DNA of 7,993 nt from Candidatus Zhuqueibacterota bacterium RBG_16_48_16 (GTDB lineage Bacteria; Zhuqueibacterota; Zhuqueibacteria; Residuimicrobiales; Sediminimicrobiaceae). The translations under genes were made by a program, and so were the position numbers. The notes below the pieces were generated by a model that searched no databases, was not told where the DNA came from, and saw nothing but the letters and a program-made list of their open reading frames with translations. This document shows, piece by piece, positions 5,393 through 7,993 of the stretch (position 1 is its first letter; the number at the start of each line of letters is the position of its first letter). Location: positions 1 through 7,993 of the forward strand of contig METF01000012.1 of assembly GCA_001771235.1 (NCBI GenBank), in the 5' to 3' direction.

Positions 5393-7993
5393 ATGAAACG
5401 TACCTTTGCTTTATTTGACAAAATCTGTAAATTCGCCTTGTTCTCCGGATTCGTTATGCTTTGCTCAGCCAATCCCCTGGCGGCCCAATCCCCGAACAGC
5501 TCGCTGCGGATCAATGAGTTTATGGCTTCGAATTCCGCCACCCTGGCAGATGAGGACGGAGATTATTCGGACTGGATCGAAATTTATAACCCGACCTCCG
5601 CTGCCATCGATTTGCTGAATTGGTCACTGACGGACGACAAAACCAGTCCACAGAAATGGCAGTTCCCTGAAGCTCGCTTAAATGCCGATGGTTATCTCAT
5701 AGTCTTTGCCTCGGGCAAGAATCGCACTCTGCCGGGGCAGGAACTGCACACTGACTTTAAATTGAGCATAGCAGGAGAGTATCTGGCGCTTTCCGATCCC
5801 CAGGGAAATATTACGACCGCTTTCGATCCATCTTTTTCAGAACAACAACCGGATATTTCCTTTGCATATTATGAAGGTGATTACGTCGCATCTTCAAGTC
5901 CTACGCCGGGAGCAGTGAATCAATTCTCCGATCAGGAAGTCTTGCCTTCACCTGTTTTTGATCATAAACACGGTTTCTATGAAACGCCGTTTGAAGTGAA
6001 AATAATCTCGGATCTGTCGGCGGTGCAAATTTATTACACGACCGATGGCAGCGAGCCGAGCGACGACCATGGAATACAATACAGCGCTCCCGTGCCGATT
6101 CGGACAACGACTGTGCTCAGGGCTATTGCGATCAAATCCGGTTACCTGAAAAGCAGGATTACCACGCAAACCTATCTTTTTTTGGATGAAGTGATCAAGC
6201 AGCCCAACAATCCCCCCGGCTATCCTTCCGGATGGGGGCCGTACACGGCGATCCCCGGTACAGCCATTGCCGACTATGAGATGGACCCGGAAATAACCCA
6301 GGACCTGGAGTATGGGCCGCTGTTAAAAGAAGCCCTGCTTTCCATTCCGACCATGTCGATAGTGACCGACAAGGATAATCTATTTTCGAAAAGTACCGAT
6401 CCTGAAACAGGTGGAATATATATCTATACCGGCCCGCCCGGAGCCGGCGATGTGCCCGGTCTCGGAGACGGCTGGGAACGGCCAGCATCGGTGGAATTCT
6501 TTAATAGCGATGGCACTGAGGAATTCCAGATCGATTGTGGCCTTCGGCTGCAGGGAGGGCACAGCCGACGCCCCGAGAAAGACCCCAAACATTCTTTTCG
6601 GCTTGTGTTCAAAAGCCAATACGGACCGGGAAAACTCGATTATCCTCTCTTTGGCGATGATGCTGTTTCGAGCTTTAATACGATTACCCTGCGCGCGGGA
6701 TTTGGCAATACCTGGAATCACTGGCGGCACAGCGAGCGCAGGCGCGCCCAGTACGGACGCGATGTCTGGGGCAAAGATACCCAGCTGGCCTTGAGCCATC
6801 CTTCCGGTCACGGGCGCTACGTCCATTTATATCTGAATGGGATTTACTGGGGTTTGTACAATCCGACTGAGCGTATCGACAGGGAGTTTGCCACCTCCTA
6901 CCTGGGGGGCAGCGACGCCGATTTCGATGTCATCAAGGTAGGTGACTATACGCCTGTGGTCGATGGAAATATCGACGCCTGGAGTGAAATGATGAGTCTG
7001 GCAAACAGCGGCCTGGCGAGTAACGAGAAATACCAGCGCATTCAGGGCCACAATCCAGACGGCACACCCAATCCCGCATACCCGGCTTATGTCGATGTGG
7101 TCAATCTTATTGATTACATGATCCTCAATTTTTACGGCGGCAACTGGGACTGGGACCATCACAACTGGGTTGCCGTGAGAAACCGCGTCCAACCGGGCAA
7201 GGGATTTAAATTCTTTAGCTGGGATGCTGAGCATATCCTTGAAGAAGTGTCGGCCAATGAGCTTGGCGAAAATAATGACAATTGTCCAAGCCGGCTGTTT
7301 CAACGGTTGCGGGAGAATGCGGAATTCCGGCGACTCTTTGCCGATCGAGTTCAGTTTCTCTGCTTTAATGGTGGTGTACTGACGCCGGAGGCCGCTGCCG
7401 ACCGCTGGATGAAACGAGCCAACCAGATCGACCTGGCGGTGATTGCGGAATCCGCGCGCTGGGGCGATTACCGCCGCGACGTCCATTCCTGGGAAGCGGC
7501 CGGGCCCTTTGATCTCTACTCCAAAGAATACTGGCTGGACGAGCAGGATTTTCTCATCAACGAATACTTTCCCAATCGCACCAATGCTTTCATCAGCCAG
7601 TTGCGCCAGGCCAACCTGTTTCCCGCTACAACGGCCCCCCGTTTGTTCATTAACGGGCAGCAAACAACCCGGAAAACAATCAATGCTGGTGACGTGCTGA
7701 CCATGAGCGCGCCATCGGGGACGATTTATTACACAACGGATGGATCAGACCCATGGCTCTCCGAATCATCCGGCGAAAGTGGCCAATCGATTCTTGTCGC
7801 GGAATATGCGTCCAAAAAGGTGCTGGTTCCGAAAGCGGATGTCGGTAATGCCTGGAGATCGGCTGCTCAATTCGATGATTCAGCGTGGCGTCTCTGTAGC
7901 GGCACTCCCGGCGGCGTGGGCTACGAGAAAGGCTCCGGTTATGAAGACCTGATTACTCTTGACGTCGGCAATGATATGCACGATGACGGTGGC
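5393..7993 (+). CDS. Secreted lamin-tail / CotH-kinase-like multidomain protein, 3' partial
   Basis: The frame is open from the ATG at 5393 to the window edge (867 codons, no stop), so the C terminus is missing. Domains in order: signal peptide (about 1-31, ending NPLAA before QSPN); lamin-tail domain (about 38-176, starting LRINEFMASN, with DYSDWIEIYNP, ending SPTPGAVN); chitobiase C-terminal-like module (about 187-262, IYYTTDGSEPS); CotH-like domain (about 315-735); second chitobiase-C-like module (about 748-810, IYYTTDGSDP); start of a further domain (FDDSAW at 827-832). CotH signs are a Gly-rich LRLQGGHSRRP with Lys399 and HSFR downstream, LYLNGIYWGLYNPTERID (479-496), NWDWDHHNW (584-592) and FFSWDAEHIL (607-616). 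D611 is the likely metal-binding Asp. CotH in Bacillus is an atypical secreted protein kinase; whether this branch phosphorylates anything is unknown. GAGAG 7 bases before the ATG is a weak ribosome site. The T9SS tail, if any, lies beyond the window. It is probably exported and surface-associated. Confidence 0.9.
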   Translation, partial: MKRTFALFDKICKFALFSGFVMLCSANPLAAQSPNSSLRINEFMASNSATLADEDGDYSDWIEIYNPTSAAIDLLNWSLTDDKTSPQKWQFPEARLNADGYLIVFASGKNRTLPGQELHTDFKLSIAGEYLALSDPQGNITTAFDPSFSEQQPDISFAYYEGDYVASSSPTPGAVNQFSDQEVLPSPVFDHKHGFYETPFEVKIISDLSAVQIYYTTDGSEPSDDHGIQYSAPVPIRTTTVLRAIAIKSGYLKSRITTQTYLFLDEVIKQPNNPPGYPSGWGPYTAIPGTAIADYEMDPEITQDLEYGPLLKEALLSIPTMSIVTDKDNLFSKSTDPETGGIYIYTGPPGAGDVPGLGDGWERPASVEFFNSDGTEEFQIDCGLRLQGGHSRRPEKDPKHSFRLVFKSQYGPGKLDYPLFGDDAVSSFNTITLRAGFGNTWNHWRHSERRRAQYGRDVWGKDTQLALSHPSGHGRYVHLYLNGIYWGLYNPTERIDREFATSYLGGSDADFDVIKVGDYTPVVDGNIDAWSEMMSLANSGLASNEKYQRIQGHNPDGTPNPAYPAYVDVVNLIDYMILNFYGGNWDWDHHNWVAVRNRVQPGKGFKFFSWDAEHILEEVSANELGENNDNCPSRLFQRLRENAEFRRLFADRVQFLCFNGGVLTPEAAADRWMKRANQIDLAVIAESARWGDYRRDVHSWEAAGPFDLYSKEYWLDEQDFLINEYFPNRTNAFISQLRQANLFPATTAPRLFINGQQTTRKTINAGDVLTMSAPSGTIYYTTDGSDPWLSESSGESGQSILVAEYASKKVLVPKADVGNAWRSAAQFDDSAWRLCSGTPGGVGYEKGSGYEDLITLDVGNDMHDDGG

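Noticed and set aside
6380..6826. 148-codon minus-strand frame and overlapping 127-codon plus-strand frame
   Set aside because: Both are shadows of the CotH-type gene in GC-rich sequence and have no family motifs.
6827..7663. 278-codon minus-strand open frame
   Set aside because: It lies fully opposite the CotH-type gene, whose frame carries clear domain motifs. The antisense translation shows no recognisable family or signal peptide.

Overview
The window looks like part of a bacterial genome from the FCB side of the tree. The second gene ends in a type IX secretion (T9SS) sorting domain with the motif NYPNPFNPTT. That exact form is common in Calditrichota, Ignavibacteria, KSB1 and related candidate phyla, and less typical of Bacteroides. 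The phylum is an inference from this one motif and from gene content. All supported genes are on the + strand.

Layout: (1) 2-2086, a glycoside hydrolase family 2 enzyme of the beta-galactosidase/DUF4982 type, missing its 5' end. (2) 2100-4769, a complete secreted GH127/GH146-type (DUF1680) beta-L-arabinofuranosidase with a T9SS C-terminal sorting domain. (3) 4777-5175, a broken GH43 gene that keeps only its signal peptide and first propeller blade. (4) 5029-5392, a non-coding stretch with a perfect 18-bp palindrome, short direct repeats and a small hairpin just before the next gene. (5) 5393-7993, a long reading frame with no stop before the window edge. It encodes a secreted lamin-tail / chitobiase-C-like / CotH-kinase-like protein.

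The first three genes are packed closely (gaps of 13 and 7 bases) and read as one transcription unit for stripping plant arabinose- and galactose-containing glycans, such as pectin side chains or arabinogalactan glycoproteins. The GH2 enzyme would remove galactosyl or related beta-linked sugars. The GH127/146 enzyme would remove beta-L-arabinofuranose at the cell surface or outside the cell. The GH43 would have removed arabinose or xylose residues but appears dead. The CotH-type gene has its own leader region and is probably a separate unit. Its link to glycan breakdown is suggestive only.

No tRNA, rRNA, CRISPR array, integrase or transposase was seen. I found no clear sign of a wholly new system. 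The points most worth following are the GH43 break beside the palindrome, the composition change between genes 1 and 2, and the multidomain CotH protein.
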